The position numbers and the translations under genes were made by a program. Below the pieces are notes generated by a model, which saw only the letters and a list, made by a program, of their open reading frames with translations, did no database searches and had not been told where the DNA came from. Of a stretch of 64,000 bases of DNA, positions 55,484-64,000 are shown piece after piece. Origin of the DNA: Singulisphaera sp. GP187 (GTDB lineage: Bacteria; Planctomycetota; Phycisphaerae; Phycisphaerales; SM1A02); assembly GCA_945871915.1 (NCBI GenBank), contig CAMBXO010000002.1, forward strand, positions 161,790-225,789, written 5' to 3'. How positions within the stretch are numbered: position 1 is the first letter of the stretch; each line of letters begins with the position of its first letter.

Positions 55484-57970
55484 TCACGAATGGCTCTTCG
55501 CAAAGGTGGCTCCACTTTCTGCAGAGCGCCGCTGGGCCATCACTGTGCGGTACAGAATGACCAGGTCCTCATGGTCCACCGATCCAATGGAGGACTGTCC
55601 CAAAAGATCTCCGTCGATCACCGGCACACGCCCATCGGAAAGAATGGACATTCCGGACTGCTCATTTCGACAGGCCCACACATCATCACTCCTTGCACGA
55701 AGCGGTGCATCGTCGAGCGGCATTCCCCACGGGTCATTCTGCGGTGGTGGGTCCACAATCGCTCCATCGGCGCGTTTCTGCCATGTGTCCACAAAGGCTG
55801 GCACCCACGAAACACTTTCCCGCATGCGCTCGATGCGAGGAACAATCCATGGACAGGGTCGTGTTCCGGTTTGTCGATTGCGACAAGATCGGTCAATGAG
55901 ATCCTGCACATGCTGTACGGATCGTTGAAAGTCGCCCGAACCCATCATCAGCCGATACCCCGTGTCATCAATGGCGTGCAGATCAACCGAAATCACATCT
56001 GCATCAAGGTCTTGCAATTGATTGACTGCGTGAGGCGATAGCAATTCAGTGCGAAGTTCCAGGGCCAGCGCCCCTGCCTCTCGAACGCGTTGAATGAACG
56101 CAGGCAATTCTGGATGAATCAACGGGTCACCAGCCCCGGCAAATGAAACCACCACATCGCGTGCTTCTGCGATTCGGTTCAATACCCGATCAAGTCGCTT
56201 GGCCGTCATGATGGGTCGTTGCAGCGAACCAAAGCGGTGCGGGCTTGCCAATCCGCAACCGCGACGACCGGTGTTCAATTCAATCATGAGATGCTGCGGT
56301 GCAAGCGTGGGTGCGGCCCCCGCCTGTCGAGCGACCGCGGTCAGTGCATGGTCGAGTGAGAGTTCGTAGCCAGTTCGCATGAGCGGCTCTAACGCTCGCC
56401 TTAATCGACGCATGGCACGCGGTGTGTCCATGATCACTCGCTCTCGCATCATGGCGATGGATGGTGAAACACGCAGCCGCTCGGGACGACGAGACCAATC
56501 CATTCGTTCATCGAGCCATGCGCCAATGCACGGCACGGTGCCGCTCTTTAATTCCGCCACGGCCTTGCGGGATAACAAGCACCCACTCGAACCTGCTGGC
56601 CCCTGTGCAAACTGCATCCACGGTCGCTGGGGCAGTTCGGTGACGCGCTGAATCATGGCATCGGCACCCCACGGTTCGTGCACGGCGACCAGCGGCCAGT
56701 CGCCTCCGCACAAAAATGCTTCGGTCGCATCGTGTAAATCCATCGCTGCCTCGATGGCCTGCGGTGCCAGGACTTCGTCAAAAACGGATCGACCTCCAAG
56801 ACCGCCTCTCCAACATGAATCGGCCCACGCTCTGGCCGTACACCGAACCCGCGCGTCGCCCGGCATCGGAACGCCATTCCATGGCATCAGCGATAAACGA
56901 TCCGATCGAGGCAATCCGTCGAATGCAACACTTGCATCCCATGCCTGCGGCGCGATTACCACAACGCGATCAATCTTTTTGGATCCAAGCAATCGCTGCA
57001 AGGTGCCGTGCAACACCGTTCGTTCGCCAAGACGCGCTTCCAGTGAACGCTCGACGCCCGTTCCTCCACGCTGGGGATCCATGGGAACCACCGCAATGGC
57101 ACGACACCTTTGTTCTTGCACGCGGACTGTTGTTTGGGTGGGCCGCTGAACCGGATCACAAACGACGGCTGGCAACGCATTCACCTTTCGGTTGGCAAAA
57201 CTTTCCATCGCTTCACCAAGCGACATCTGATCCGTGTGCCGCTTGGTGCAGCCACCCTCTGTGGCATCAATCACCGAGAGCCCAGCACGGCGATCCTCAT
57301 CGAATGCAGCCTCCAGCGCCGCTCGCTCCCGATGCAGCATGCCGTCCATCAATACGGTTCGCCCGCCACGATCGGGCTCGCGAATCAAACCGCCTTGACG
57401 CATGGCAATTCGTTTGGAATGCAACCAATCCCAAGAACGAAACGGGTTGGTTTCAAGTGCCCACGCATGATCCAGCGCATGCCCCGGCGCGTGCCCAAGA
57501 CCATCAATAAAGGCCAGATCCACCCCAACAAGCACCACCGGATTGCATCCAAGATGTCGCAGCACCAGGTGGGCAACGCTCGTTTCATCCATTCGCCCCG
57601 CATCACAATGAACCGCAAGAGAGCAATCCGCAATCGCTTCACTCCCAACAGCCTCGCCAAATGCAATCACAGGGCAACCGAGTTCTCGAGCCGCATCAGC
57701 ATCCTCAAGTCGAGGCGGTTCGCACGCCACCACAATGTCTGGTTGCACGTGCAATCGCTCGAGCGCACCCATGCAATCGATGGATGCAACGATGATGCGT
57801 CGATGAAGAAACCGATCATCGCACAGGAGATCACCATTGCGAGCCAGGCTTGGACCGGCCGACACAAGAATTCCTAGCCGATCACGTGCGGCTCCAGACC
57901 ACGCCTGACCGACTTGCGAGGCAATCAGCGACTGCCATCTTGCACTTCGAAGGGCGGCAAGAGTCTCCAT
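55484..57970 (-). CDS. Maf-like/nucleotidyltransferase-like/degenerate radical-SAM-like fusion protein
   Basis: An 828-residue fusion (ATG 57970 with GGAG nine bases upstream; ATG 57985 is possible). Residues ~30-260 look like the Maf/DUF115 glycosyltransferase-like domain: GILVSAGPSLARNGD, IDCMGALERLHVQPDIVVACEP, VDLAFIDGLGHAPGHA. Residues ~290-530 resemble a sugar cytidylyltransferase (IAVVPMDPQRGG, ERTVLHGTLQRLL, DVLAPQAI-like). Residues ~560-760 resemble a radical-SAM barrel (VVVSFAGAGDPLIHPELPAF), but the cluster site reads NTGRRGCGLASPH, with one Cys instead of three. Residues ~765-815 resemble SPASM (ACRNEQSGMSILSDGRVPVI), also Cys-poor. It may decorate a surface structure, but no flagellar gene is present. 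The domain names are by pattern only. Confidence 0.6.
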   Translation of the reverse strand: METLAALRSARWQSLIASQVGQAWSGAARDRLGILVSAGPSLARNGDLLCDDRFLHRRIIVASIDCMGALERLHVQPDIVVACEPPRLEDADAARELGCPVIAFGEAVGSEAIADCSLAVHCDAGRMDETSVAHLVLRHLGCNPVVLVGVDLAFIDGLGHAPGHALDHAWALETNPFRSWDWLHSKRIAMRQGGLIREPDRGGRTVLMDGMLHRERAALEAAFDEDRRAGLSVIDATEGGCTKRHTDQMSLGEAMESFANRKVNALPAVVCDPVQRPTQTTVRVQEQRCRAIAVVPMDPQRGGTGVERSLEARLGERTVLHGTLQRLLGSKKIDRVVVIAPQAWDASVAFDGLPRSDRLSLMPWNGVPMPGDARVRCTARAWADSCWRGGLGGRSVFDEVLAPQAIEAAMDLHDATEAFLCGGDWPLVAVHEPWGADAMIQRVTELPQRPWMQFAQGPAGSSGCLLSRKAVAELKSGTVPCIGAWLDERMDWSRRPERLRVSPSIAMMRERVIMDTPRAMRRLRRALEPLMRTGYELSLDHALTAVARQAGAAPTLAPQHLMIELNTGRRGCGLASPHRFGSLQRPIMTAKRLDRVLNRIAEARDVVVSFAGAGDPLIHPELPAFIQRVREAGALALELRTELLSPHAVNQLQDLDADVISVDLHAIDDTGYRLMMGSGDFQRSVQHVQDLIDRSCRNRQTGTRPCPWIVPRIERMRESVSWVPAFVDTWQKRADGAIVDPPPQNDPWGMPLDDAPLRARSDDVWACRNEQSGMSILSDGRVPVIDGDLLGQSSIGSVDHEDLVILYRTVMAQRRSAESGATFAKSHS

Positions 57971-58055
57971 CGAATCGAACTCCATCTTGCCAGCGTATCG
58001 CTGAAAACAACTCAATAAACCACGGTTGAACCCACCTCCAATCGCATTTGAAGCC

Positions 58056-58152
58056 TTGAAGCCACCAAAGGCGATCCGTTATAGGTCTAACCAATCGACG
58101 GGTCGATACCACTTTTCCCGTTTAGTTATTGCTTCTATTCTAAGCCGGGACA
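58056..58152 (+). repeat. Upstream region shared by the two FG-GAP genes, copy 1
   Basis: Similar to 61093-61215: both contain GAAGCCA...GGCGA, then GTTATAGG with CTA and CAATCG nearby, and the identical TTAGTTATTGCTTC (58122-58135). It lies about 90 bp before the start codon and may hold the promoter or a leader element. Confidence 0.55.
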
Positions 58153-58224
58153 CAATTGGCCTAAGCCAAACTTGGATTGGCTTTCTTCTGTGGCATTGAT
58201 CGCTCCACCATTGGCGGGTTCACA

Positions 58225-61050
58225 ATGATTCAAAAGCAATTCTGCGTCTTGATCTGCTGTCTCGTCACGACTGCTGGGCTGCCGGCACTGGGTCAGACTC
58301 AAACGACATTAGTTTGCTGCTGTGAAGAAAATCCAAACATTGGTGGCTGTATCGACGCCGCCTGCATGAGTACCGTCTGCGCACTCGACCCGTATTGCTG
58401 CAACGCTTACTGGGATACCGCATGTGTAGGTGAGGCGAATACCTATTGCACCCCCGAAGCGAATCTTCCGACCTATTGCGATGATTGCAACGTAAATGGC
58501 ACAAGTGATGCCTGCGAAGGCTATCCCTCGTGCGGCTCCGGTAGCGCCTGCGGCAACGACGATATCAACCGACCGGGGTTTGATGGAAAGTCTTCGTGGA
58601 CTGGCCCAACAAGTGGTACGCAACAGTTTGAGGACAGTCGCAATTGGTCGCAGGATCGCCCTGGATATCTGACACAGGCCGTAGTGACTGTTCCTTACAC
58701 CTATTACTGGAACGACTTCACCATCGAGGCCCCATGTGACAATGCCGTGCAATCCCTTACAATTTTTGATCGTGGAACTGCGACGGGTCACTCGACGACC
58801 TTCGACTTGCTCTACTCTTCTTCATTTCGTTTCGCGGGGGCCGTCGACGATCTCGTGATTGCTCCATATTACTACGAGACACTTCATGTGAAATTCAAGA
58901 ACGGCTGGATTGTTGGTCCAAACGACCGGGACTTTACCCTTCGAAGTTCCGGCGCAGCTGGCGTCACCTTTGATGGAATCGGTCTCGTTACAGACACTTT
59001 CAGAGTGCGCTCTGATCTCTCCAGTTCTCTGGACGACTTGATCCTGAAGAACAGTGGCTTTCACCTGCTTGCACTCGATTTTCAAGCCCCAGATTCGAAT
59101 AATTATCCGTCCTGCAAATTGGAAATGTGGAGTTCTTACCTCGGCTTTGGACAGGGGGAATCGGATCCGCGTAACTTTGACATCCAATCCAACCTTTGGC
59201 TCTCGGTGCGAGATGATCCCAGTGATCAGTTGAGTGCGCCATCGAAAATTGAAGTGAACGGTGGAAAAGTTCGGACGCACGCCAACTCATTTGTCTCGGT
59301 TGAAGGCGATCTGAACATGAATGGCGATTTGGAGATCGGCGGCGGGCTTGTTGGAAGTGCGACATGCTTCCCTGAATCCCAGTATTGCGCACCAGTTCGG
59401 ATTTCCTCATGGGATTTCGATTACCCCACAACCACTTCTGCCTACATGCGAATGTTTGTGGATCTCTCTGGATATTCCGGCTTTCCAACGAGTCCTTTGG
59501 TGTACGCCAGCGACACGGCGACTCTCGGCGGAGTCTTTTTGGTCGATTGCCCCGACACGATCAACTACCCCCCGTCAACAGAGTTTTCGTGCCCAATTGT
59601 TACGGCGAAGTCGTACTCAAGTTACCCCAGCAAGCACAACTTTGAAATCGTCCGAACACTTCCAGGGCAAGAACTCGCAGGCGGTCTCTACCTTGCCACC
59701 GAGAAAGTCGGCGACACGGTGTCACTCGTTGTCAAGCAAGCACCCGAAGTTGAAGCCATTCCAAGAGCGGAAGCGGCTCTGAGTGAAGTGACAGTGAAGT
59801 CGGTTGTGCTTATGGAAGATCCATTCATCATGGCCACGCTCAGTAAGTCAAGCAACGGCAGTACATCCATGCTGCGCGTTCTGAAAGACAGCGGCGGCCA
59901 ACTCGTTCAGATTGACGCGCTCGAGGGACCACCAGATCCCACCGACATGGCCAGCGGCGACATTGACGGTGACGGCAAATTCGACATGGCGGTGAGTTAT
60001 GGCGACCCCGGCAAAGTGGTCGCGTATCGCTTCACCACGACCGGCATCGCCACCATGTGGAGCAAGAGTTTGAATAGCGGACCCAGTTACGGCAATCGAG
60101 CCACCTGCGTCACCGTGTACCCGCCCACAAATCCAAATGAACCACGAGTCGCCTTTGGCTGGAGTTCCCCAGGGTTGTTGGCCTCAACTGGCAAAGTCAC
60201 CACCCTTGGAAACGATGGCTCAACGGATGCCGAAGCGGCGGTTGCTGGAATTCCCACCACCGTTCGCGGAAGCGATGTGGACGACGATGGTGATATCGAT
60301 GCGTCAACCGGCGGCACTGGAGCAACGGCGCTTCAAGGCGAGGGCCAGGGCTTTGTGCAAGTTCTTCTCAGTGTCCCCGAAGAGGGCGTGCTCTTGAAGC
60401 AGGTTCCAGTCTTAGTTGCCGGAACACCGCGTTCAATGGCGATTGCTGATATCGACGGTGACGGACTCAAGGATATTGCCATCGCTTCAGACGGCATCAC
60501 CGGTGCCTTCCCATCTGGGCTTCGCCCAACTGCAACGCTTTTGCGTGGCTCCTATGGTTCGGCGCGGCTTCAAGTCCCCGTGCCACTTGATGTCGGAACG
60601 GCTGGGGACGCACAGGGCACCTCCATCGCATTCACCGATGCAGATGGCGACGGCAAATTGGATATCGCTATCGGCTGGTCAACCCCCAACGGATCCGGCG
60701 GCGCACGGTTGATGCCCATTCGAACGCAAGAGAATTCAACGGGCATTTCGATTGGTCTTCCAGTCAACTTCGGCCAAACCGCGGTGCATGCGCTCGAGCC
60801 CTACGGCACCAATGGATTGGTGACGGTCTCGGCGTCAGAATTACGCAGCGATCCCGATACAGTTTCATGGACCACATTTGAGGCGACCGGAATCGAAGGC
60901 GACCTTGACGGCGACGGCATTGTGGGCACAGGTGATGTGGCTCTCATGTTGCTTGATTTCGGTTCTTGCCCGGGTTGCCCAGCCGATCTTGATGGATCGG
61001 GCACGGTTGACAGTGGCGATGTTGCCTATCTGCTGCTTCTGTTTAGTTGA
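58225..61050 (+). CDS. Secreted Cys-rich/FG-GAP repeat protein with dockerin-like tail, paralogue 1
   Basis: A 941-residue secreted protein. The signal is IQKQFCVLICCLVTTAGLPALG. Then a Cys-rich module (about 25-75: CCCEENPNIGGC, CMSTVCALDPYCC, YWDTAC). A long beta-rich part without clear family follows. From about 580 onwards come four or more FG-GAP/VCBS repeats, each with DxDGDG-type calcium loops (DIDGDGKFDMAVSY, DVDDDGDIDAST, DIDGDGLKDIAIAS, DADGDGKLDIAIGW). The end has two dockerin-like EF loops (GDLDGDGIVGTGD, ADLDGSGTVDSGD). ATG 58225 begins the signal peptide. Probably adhesive or carbohydrate-binding surface protein; inferred. Confidence 0.85.
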   Translation: MIQKQFCVLICCLVTTAGLPALGQTQTTLVCCCEENPNIGGCIDAACMSTVCALDPYCCNAYWDTACVGEANTYCTPEANLPTYCDDCNVNGTSDACEGYPSCGSGSACGNDDINRPGFDGKSSWTGPTSGTQQFEDSRNWSQDRPGYLTQAVVTVPYTYYWNDFTIEAPCDNAVQSLTIFDRGTATGHSTTFDLLYSSSFRFAGAVDDLVIAPYYYETLHVKFKNGWIVGPNDRDFTLRSSGAAGVTFDGIGLVTDTFRVRSDLSSSLDDLILKNSGFHLLALDFQAPDSNNYPSCKLEMWSSYLGFGQGESDPRNFDIQSNLWLSVRDDPSDQLSAPSKIEVNGGKVRTHANSFVSVEGDLNMNGDLEIGGGLVGSATCFPESQYCAPVRISSWDFDYPTTTSAYMRMFVDLSGYSGFPTSPLVYASDTATLGGVFLVDCPDTINYPPSTEFSCPIVTAKSYSSYPSKHNFEIVRTLPGQELAGGLYLATEKVGDTVSLVVKQAPEVEAIPRAEAALSEVTVKSVVLMEDPFIMATLSKSSNGSTSMLRVLKDSGGQLVQIDALEGPPDPTDMASGDIDGDGKFDMAVSYGDPGKVVAYRFTTTGIATMWSKSLNSGPSYGNRATCVTVYPPTNPNEPRVAFGWSSPGLLASTGKVTTLGNDGSTDAEAAVAGIPTTVRGSDVDDDGDIDASTGGTGATALQGEGQGFVQVLLSVPEEGVLLKQVPVLVAGTPRSMAIADIDGDGLKDIAIASDGITGAFPSGLRPTATLLRGSYGSARLQVPVPLDVGTAGDAQGTSIAFTDADGDGKLDIAIGWSTPNGSGGARLMPIRTQENSTGISIGLPVNFGQTAVHALEPYGTNGLVTVSASELRSDPDTVSWTTFEATGIEGDLDGDGIVGTGDVALMLLDFGSCPGCPADLDGSGTVDSGDVAYLLLLFS
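60268..60329 (+). repeat. 62-bp block identical to 63369-63430
   Basis: The 62 bases, which encode the calcium loop DVDDDGDIDASTGG and neighbours, are identical in both paralogues, while flanking codons differ even where the protein is the same. This suggests recent sequence exchange or strong constraint. Confidence 0.8.
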
Positions 61051-61092
61051 TCACGGGCCGTTGTGACGGCGTATCGCTGAGAACCGTTTTTC

Positions 61093-61215
61093 AGCTCGAA
61101 GCCAATGGCGGCGACCTTAATGGGCTGATCTGATTCAAGAATTGTTATAGGGCTATCAATCGTCTGCGGAAGAATCACCGATTTTCCGTACTTAGTTATT
61201 GCTTCCACACGGGAC
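61093..61215 (+). repeat. Upstream region shared by the two FG-GAP genes, copy 2
   Basis: Matches 58056-58152 in GAAGCCA...GGCGACC, GTTATAGG, CAATCG and TTAGTTATTGCTTC (61192-61205). It lies about 100 bp before the second start codon. Confidence 0.55.
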
Positions 61216-61307
61216 TGGTCAACATTGGTTGCAGCGAATTTGGCGTTTCAGAAACCGGCTCGGCGTTCTTTGCCGGTCTTGTTCGGTTCCCCGCTTACGG
61301 TCCCACC

Positions 61308-64000
61308 ATGAAACACATGCACATCTGCATCGTCGTCTGTTGCATCGTCTCAAGTTTGGGGATGCCTGCGTTCGGTCAGTCAAACTGCTGTTGCGAAGAA
61401 AGCACCTCCGCCGGCTGCAGCGACTCGGACTGCATGAGTACCGTCTGCGCGAACAACGGGTACTGCTGCAGTACCGTGTGGGACGATGCATGTGCCGACT
61501 ACGCGGATATTTTTTGCCCCGATACTCCTGGCGGATCTTCCTACTGCGCTGACGACAATACCAATGGCACAAGTGATGTCTGCGAAGGCACCCCGCCCTG
61601 CAATCAAGAAGTCGCCTGTGACGAAGATGATCACAATCAACCGGGTCCTGCTGGATGGTCTACATGGATTGGCCCAACAAGCGGAGAGCAACGCTTTGAA
61701 CTCGGTACCAATTGGACCTTGTGCCGGCCGGGACGCTTAACGGAAGCCGAGGTGAAATTTTTTACCGGGACCGGTGAGAACGTTTTCAAAATAAATTCAG
61801 AGTGCAACAATGCCGTGCAATCACTTGCGATTTGGGACAACACATCTTGGAATGTTGTGTCGGACCTCACGTTCGACCTTGGCCAACACGCCCTACGGAT
61901 TGCGGGCCGAATTGGCCCCGCAGACCTGTTCGTTTCCACGCTTTATCCCGGCAAGCTCAGTTTGACTTTCAAGAATGGCGATATTTTGGGGCCGGACGAC
62001 GGTGACCTGACATTCAATAGCACCGGCGCCTTGCGGGCCATCTTCGAACGAATCAGCCTCGAATCAGACAACTTCAGGGTGAGGTCGTCGAACTATTGGG
62101 CGATTGACACAATGGTTTTTGCGTTCAGCATTTTCGATCTCAAGCACCCGATCGATTTCCCACTCCCGGATGAAAATAATGAGCCACTGTGCAATTGGGA
62201 AATGTTGAACTCTCATCTCGAAATAGGCCAAGGCTATACCACTGCTGTGCAGATGGACCTTCGATCAAATCAGCGGCTCTCCGTGCGGCATCGTGAAGCG
62301 GAAATCCCTGGCGACATGGCGAATTCGATGATCACTCTGGCGGGGAATGGTTTGTTATCTACTCACGCCAATTCAGTTCTTTCGGTGGGAGGCACTTTGG
62401 TTTTGCGTGGCAGCTTATCCCTTGGGGGTGCACTGATTGGATCGGGAACTTGTAATCCTCAAACAGAGGATTGTGCTGTCATGCGCATGGTCGTTTACGG
62501 CGATTTCTTGTACCCCGCAACCACCTCGGCCTACGTGCAATTGAGCATGGACCTAAGTGGATCTTCTGGATTTCCGACAGCCCCGGCGATCTTCACCACT
62601 GGCGAGACAAACCTTGGCGGCGTTCTTCTGATCGATGTCCACGATTTTGGATTCCCCCCATCATTGGAATTTGCACGCCAGATCGTCATGGTAAAGCCAA
62701 CCGGCACTCTCAATGGAAACTTTGAAGTTGTGCGGACTCTTCCAGGACAAGAACTCACCAATGGTCGCTATCTAGCCGCGGAGCAAGTTGGAAACGTGAT
62801 CACGCTTGTTGTCAAATATCAACCGGAAGTCGGATCCACTCCTGCGTCGGAGACAACTCTGACGGATATACCAGTGAAGTCGGTTGTTCTCAATGACAGT
62901 CCCTTCTTGATGGCAACCGTCAGCAAGTCAAGCGACGGCTTGTCATCCATCCTCCGTGTTCTGAAAGACAACAATGGGGAACTCGTTGAGCTGTCCACGC
63001 TCGATGGACCAGCAGATCCAACCGACATGTCCAGTGGTGACATTGACGAAGATTCCACAAGCGGGATTGCTGACTTTGTCGTGAGTTATGGCGACCCCGG
63101 CAAAGTGATCGCCTATCGCGTGGGAACTGGTGGGGCATCCATTTCGACTCTTTGGACCAAGTCCCTGAACTCCGGTGGCAGTTTCACTCACCGCGCTACC
63201 TGCGTCACGGTGCTTCCGCAGGGCGGCACCGCTGATGGACCTCGAGTCGCCTTTGGATCGAGCACTTCTATTGGCATTCTTGCATCTTCAGGTGGCGTCA
63301 CCACCCTCGGCGGCGATGGCTCTAACGACGCCGAGGCCTCTGTCGCTGGAATTCCAACGACCGTCCGTGGAAGCGATGTGGACGACGATGGTGATATCGA
63401 TGCGTCAACCGGCGGCACTGGAGCAACGGCTCTGCAGGGCGAGGACGAAGGCTTCGTGCAAATGCTGATGACCGATCAAGATGGGCAACTCATTCCGTTG
63501 ACCCGAGTCTCGGTAACTGGAACGCCGCGTTCCATGGCGATTGCCGATATCGATGGCGACGGATTCAAGGATGTTGCGATCGCTTCAGACGGCATCACCG
63601 AATATTTCCAGCCAGGGCTTCGACCAACCGCCGCACTCTTGCGGGGCACCGCCGTTGACACAAGGCTTCAAGACCCTGTGGCCATTGAAGTCGGAATTGG
63701 TGGAGACTCGCAAGGAACGGCGATCGCACTCACGGATGCCGATGGCGACGGCAATTTGGATATCGCTGTTGGGTGGTCCAGCTTTTGGACCGACACCGGC
63801 GGCGGCGAGATGGTGCCGGTCCGGCGCCACGAGGATTCCACAGGAATCTCACTTGGTCTGCCTGTCAAGTTTATCTCGACGAAGGTCAATTCGCTTGAGC
63901 CCTTTGGAAACAATGGGCTGCTCTCGGTCACGTCGGGGTCAGGAACCGCACCGAGCTCAGTGTCGTGGACAACATTTGCGCCTGTCTTTATAGAAGGCGA
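61308..64000 (+). CDS. Secreted Cys-rich/FG-GAP repeat protein, paralogue 2, cut by right edge
   Basis: The frame is open from ATG 61308 to the window end (at least 897 residues) and parallels paralogue 1 along its whole length. Signal HMHICIVVCCIVSSLGMPAFG; Cys module CMSTVCANNGYCC...VWDDAC; shared segments FEVVRTLPGQELTNGRY (paralogue 1: FEIVRTLPGQELAGGLY) and VVSYGDPGKVIAYRV; calcium loops DVDDDGDIDAST, DIDGDGFKDVAIAS and DADGDGNLDIAVGW. The first FG-GAP loop is altered (DIDEDSTSGIADFVV), with a small insertion. The dockerin-like tail, if any, is beyond the edge; the last residues fit the region just before it in paralogue 1. Confidence 0.88.
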   Translation, partial: MKHMHICIVVCCIVSSLGMPAFGQSNCCCEESTSAGCSDSDCMSTVCANNGYCCSTVWDDACADYADIFCPDTPGGSSYCADDNTNGTSDVCEGTPPCNQEVACDEDDHNQPGPAGWSTWIGPTSGEQRFELGTNWTLCRPGRLTEAEVKFFTGTGENVFKINSECNNAVQSLAIWDNTSWNVVSDLTFDLGQHALRIAGRIGPADLFVSTLYPGKLSLTFKNGDILGPDDGDLTFNSTGALRAIFERISLESDNFRVRSSNYWAIDTMVFAFSIFDLKHPIDFPLPDENNEPLCNWEMLNSHLEIGQGYTTAVQMDLRSNQRLSVRHREAEIPGDMANSMITLAGNGLLSTHANSVLSVGGTLVLRGSLSLGGALIGSGTCNPQTEDCAVMRMVVYGDFLYPATTSAYVQLSMDLSGSSGFPTAPAIFTTGETNLGGVLLIDVHDFGFPPSLEFARQIVMVKPTGTLNGNFEVVRTLPGQELTNGRYLAAEQVGNVITLVVKYQPEVGSTPASETTLTDIPVKSVVLNDSPFLMATVSKSSDGLSSILRVLKDNNGELVELSTLDGPADPTDMSSGDIDEDSTSGIADFVVSYGDPGKVIAYRVGTGGASISTLWTKSLNSGGSFTHRATCVTVLPQGGTADGPRVAFGSSTSIGILASSGGVTTLGGDGSNDAEASVAGIPTTVRGSDVDDDGDIDASTGGTGATALQGEDEGFVQMLMTDQDGQLIPLTRVSVTGTPRSMAIADIDGDGFKDVAIASDGITEYFQPGLRPTAALLRGTAVDTRLQDPVAIEVGIGGDSQGTAIALTDADGDGNLDIAVGWSSFWTDTGGGEMVPVRRHEDSTGISLGLPVKFISTKVNSLEPFGNNGLLSVTSGSGTAPSSVSWTTFAPVFIEG
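63369..63430 (+). repeat. 62-bp block identical to 60268-60329
   Basis: Second copy of the identical block in the paralogous calcium-loop region. Confidence 0.8.

Overview
The window looks like a chromosomal segment from a planctomycete of the Phycisphaerae type. The support is indirect: secreted proteins ending in two EF-hand-like loops of the form GDLDGDG..GTGD, a Cys-rich N-terminal module typical of planctomycete exported proteins, a prepilin-type protein with the FTIVELLVV leader, tandem CBM9-like lipoproteins, and a mostly housekeeping gene set in unremarkable bacterial order. There is no phage, transposon, rRNA operon or CRISPR array. One tRNA gene is present (tRNA-Cys).

Layout, left to right. 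1-5.6 kb: the 5' part of truD (cut by the left edge) and a bifunctional-nuclease-family protein on the minus strand; metK, rsmB, a PTS IIA-like protein and a cbpA-type DnaJ on the plus strand. 5.6-10.7 kb: gatB-hpt, two convergent cyclophilins, an exported protein, tRNA-Cys. 10.8-16.4 kb: a secreted EEP-type nuclease/phosphatase with a dockerin-like tail and a pair of M16 peptidases. 16.4-20.4 kb: a repeat-bearing spacer, mqnE, murJ, a small lipoprotein. 20.3-26.2 kb: a minus-strand series nadC-birA-two exported unknowns-SRAP (four tight junctions) followed by an orphan ParA. 26.3-32.8 kb: HIT protein, glutamate dehydrogenase, two CBM9-like lipoproteins behind ppdK. 32.9-40 kb: pabB, a YcgR/PilZ-like protein, a small lipoprotein, cvfB, a DUF2314 protein, a possible small gene and a large exported unknown. 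40-49.7 kb: folC-leuS, a LOG protein, ribH-nusB-ftsY-pseudopilin-membrane protein, a UbiA-family prenyltransferase. 49.8-58 kb: lptD-like outer-membrane protein, ruvB, lemA, a Lon-N domain protein and a large Maf-like/nucleotidyltransferase-like/radical-SAM-like fusion. 58-64 kb: two tandem paralogous secreted FG-GAP proteins, the second cut by the right edge.

Themes. Translation and RNA modification (truD, rsmB, gatB, leuS, tRNA-Cys, nusB), cofactors (metK, nadC, birA, pabB, folC, ribH, mqnE), envelope (murJ, lptD, lipoproteins) and protein export (ftsY, pseudopilin) dominate. Menaquinone is probably made by the futalosine route, since mqnE is present.

The most unusual observations are an SRAP (HMCES/YedK) gene whose obligatory Cys2 can only be reached by starting at an AUC codon placed just after a good ribosome-binding site; a fusion protein whose radical-SAM and SPASM modules have lost most of the Fe-S cysteines; a tandem pair of giant secreted proteins that share their upstream regions and an identical 62-bp coding block; and an unusual number of convergent gene pairs whose coding sequences overlap by 29 to 104 bp. 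All calls were made by eye, without database searches.
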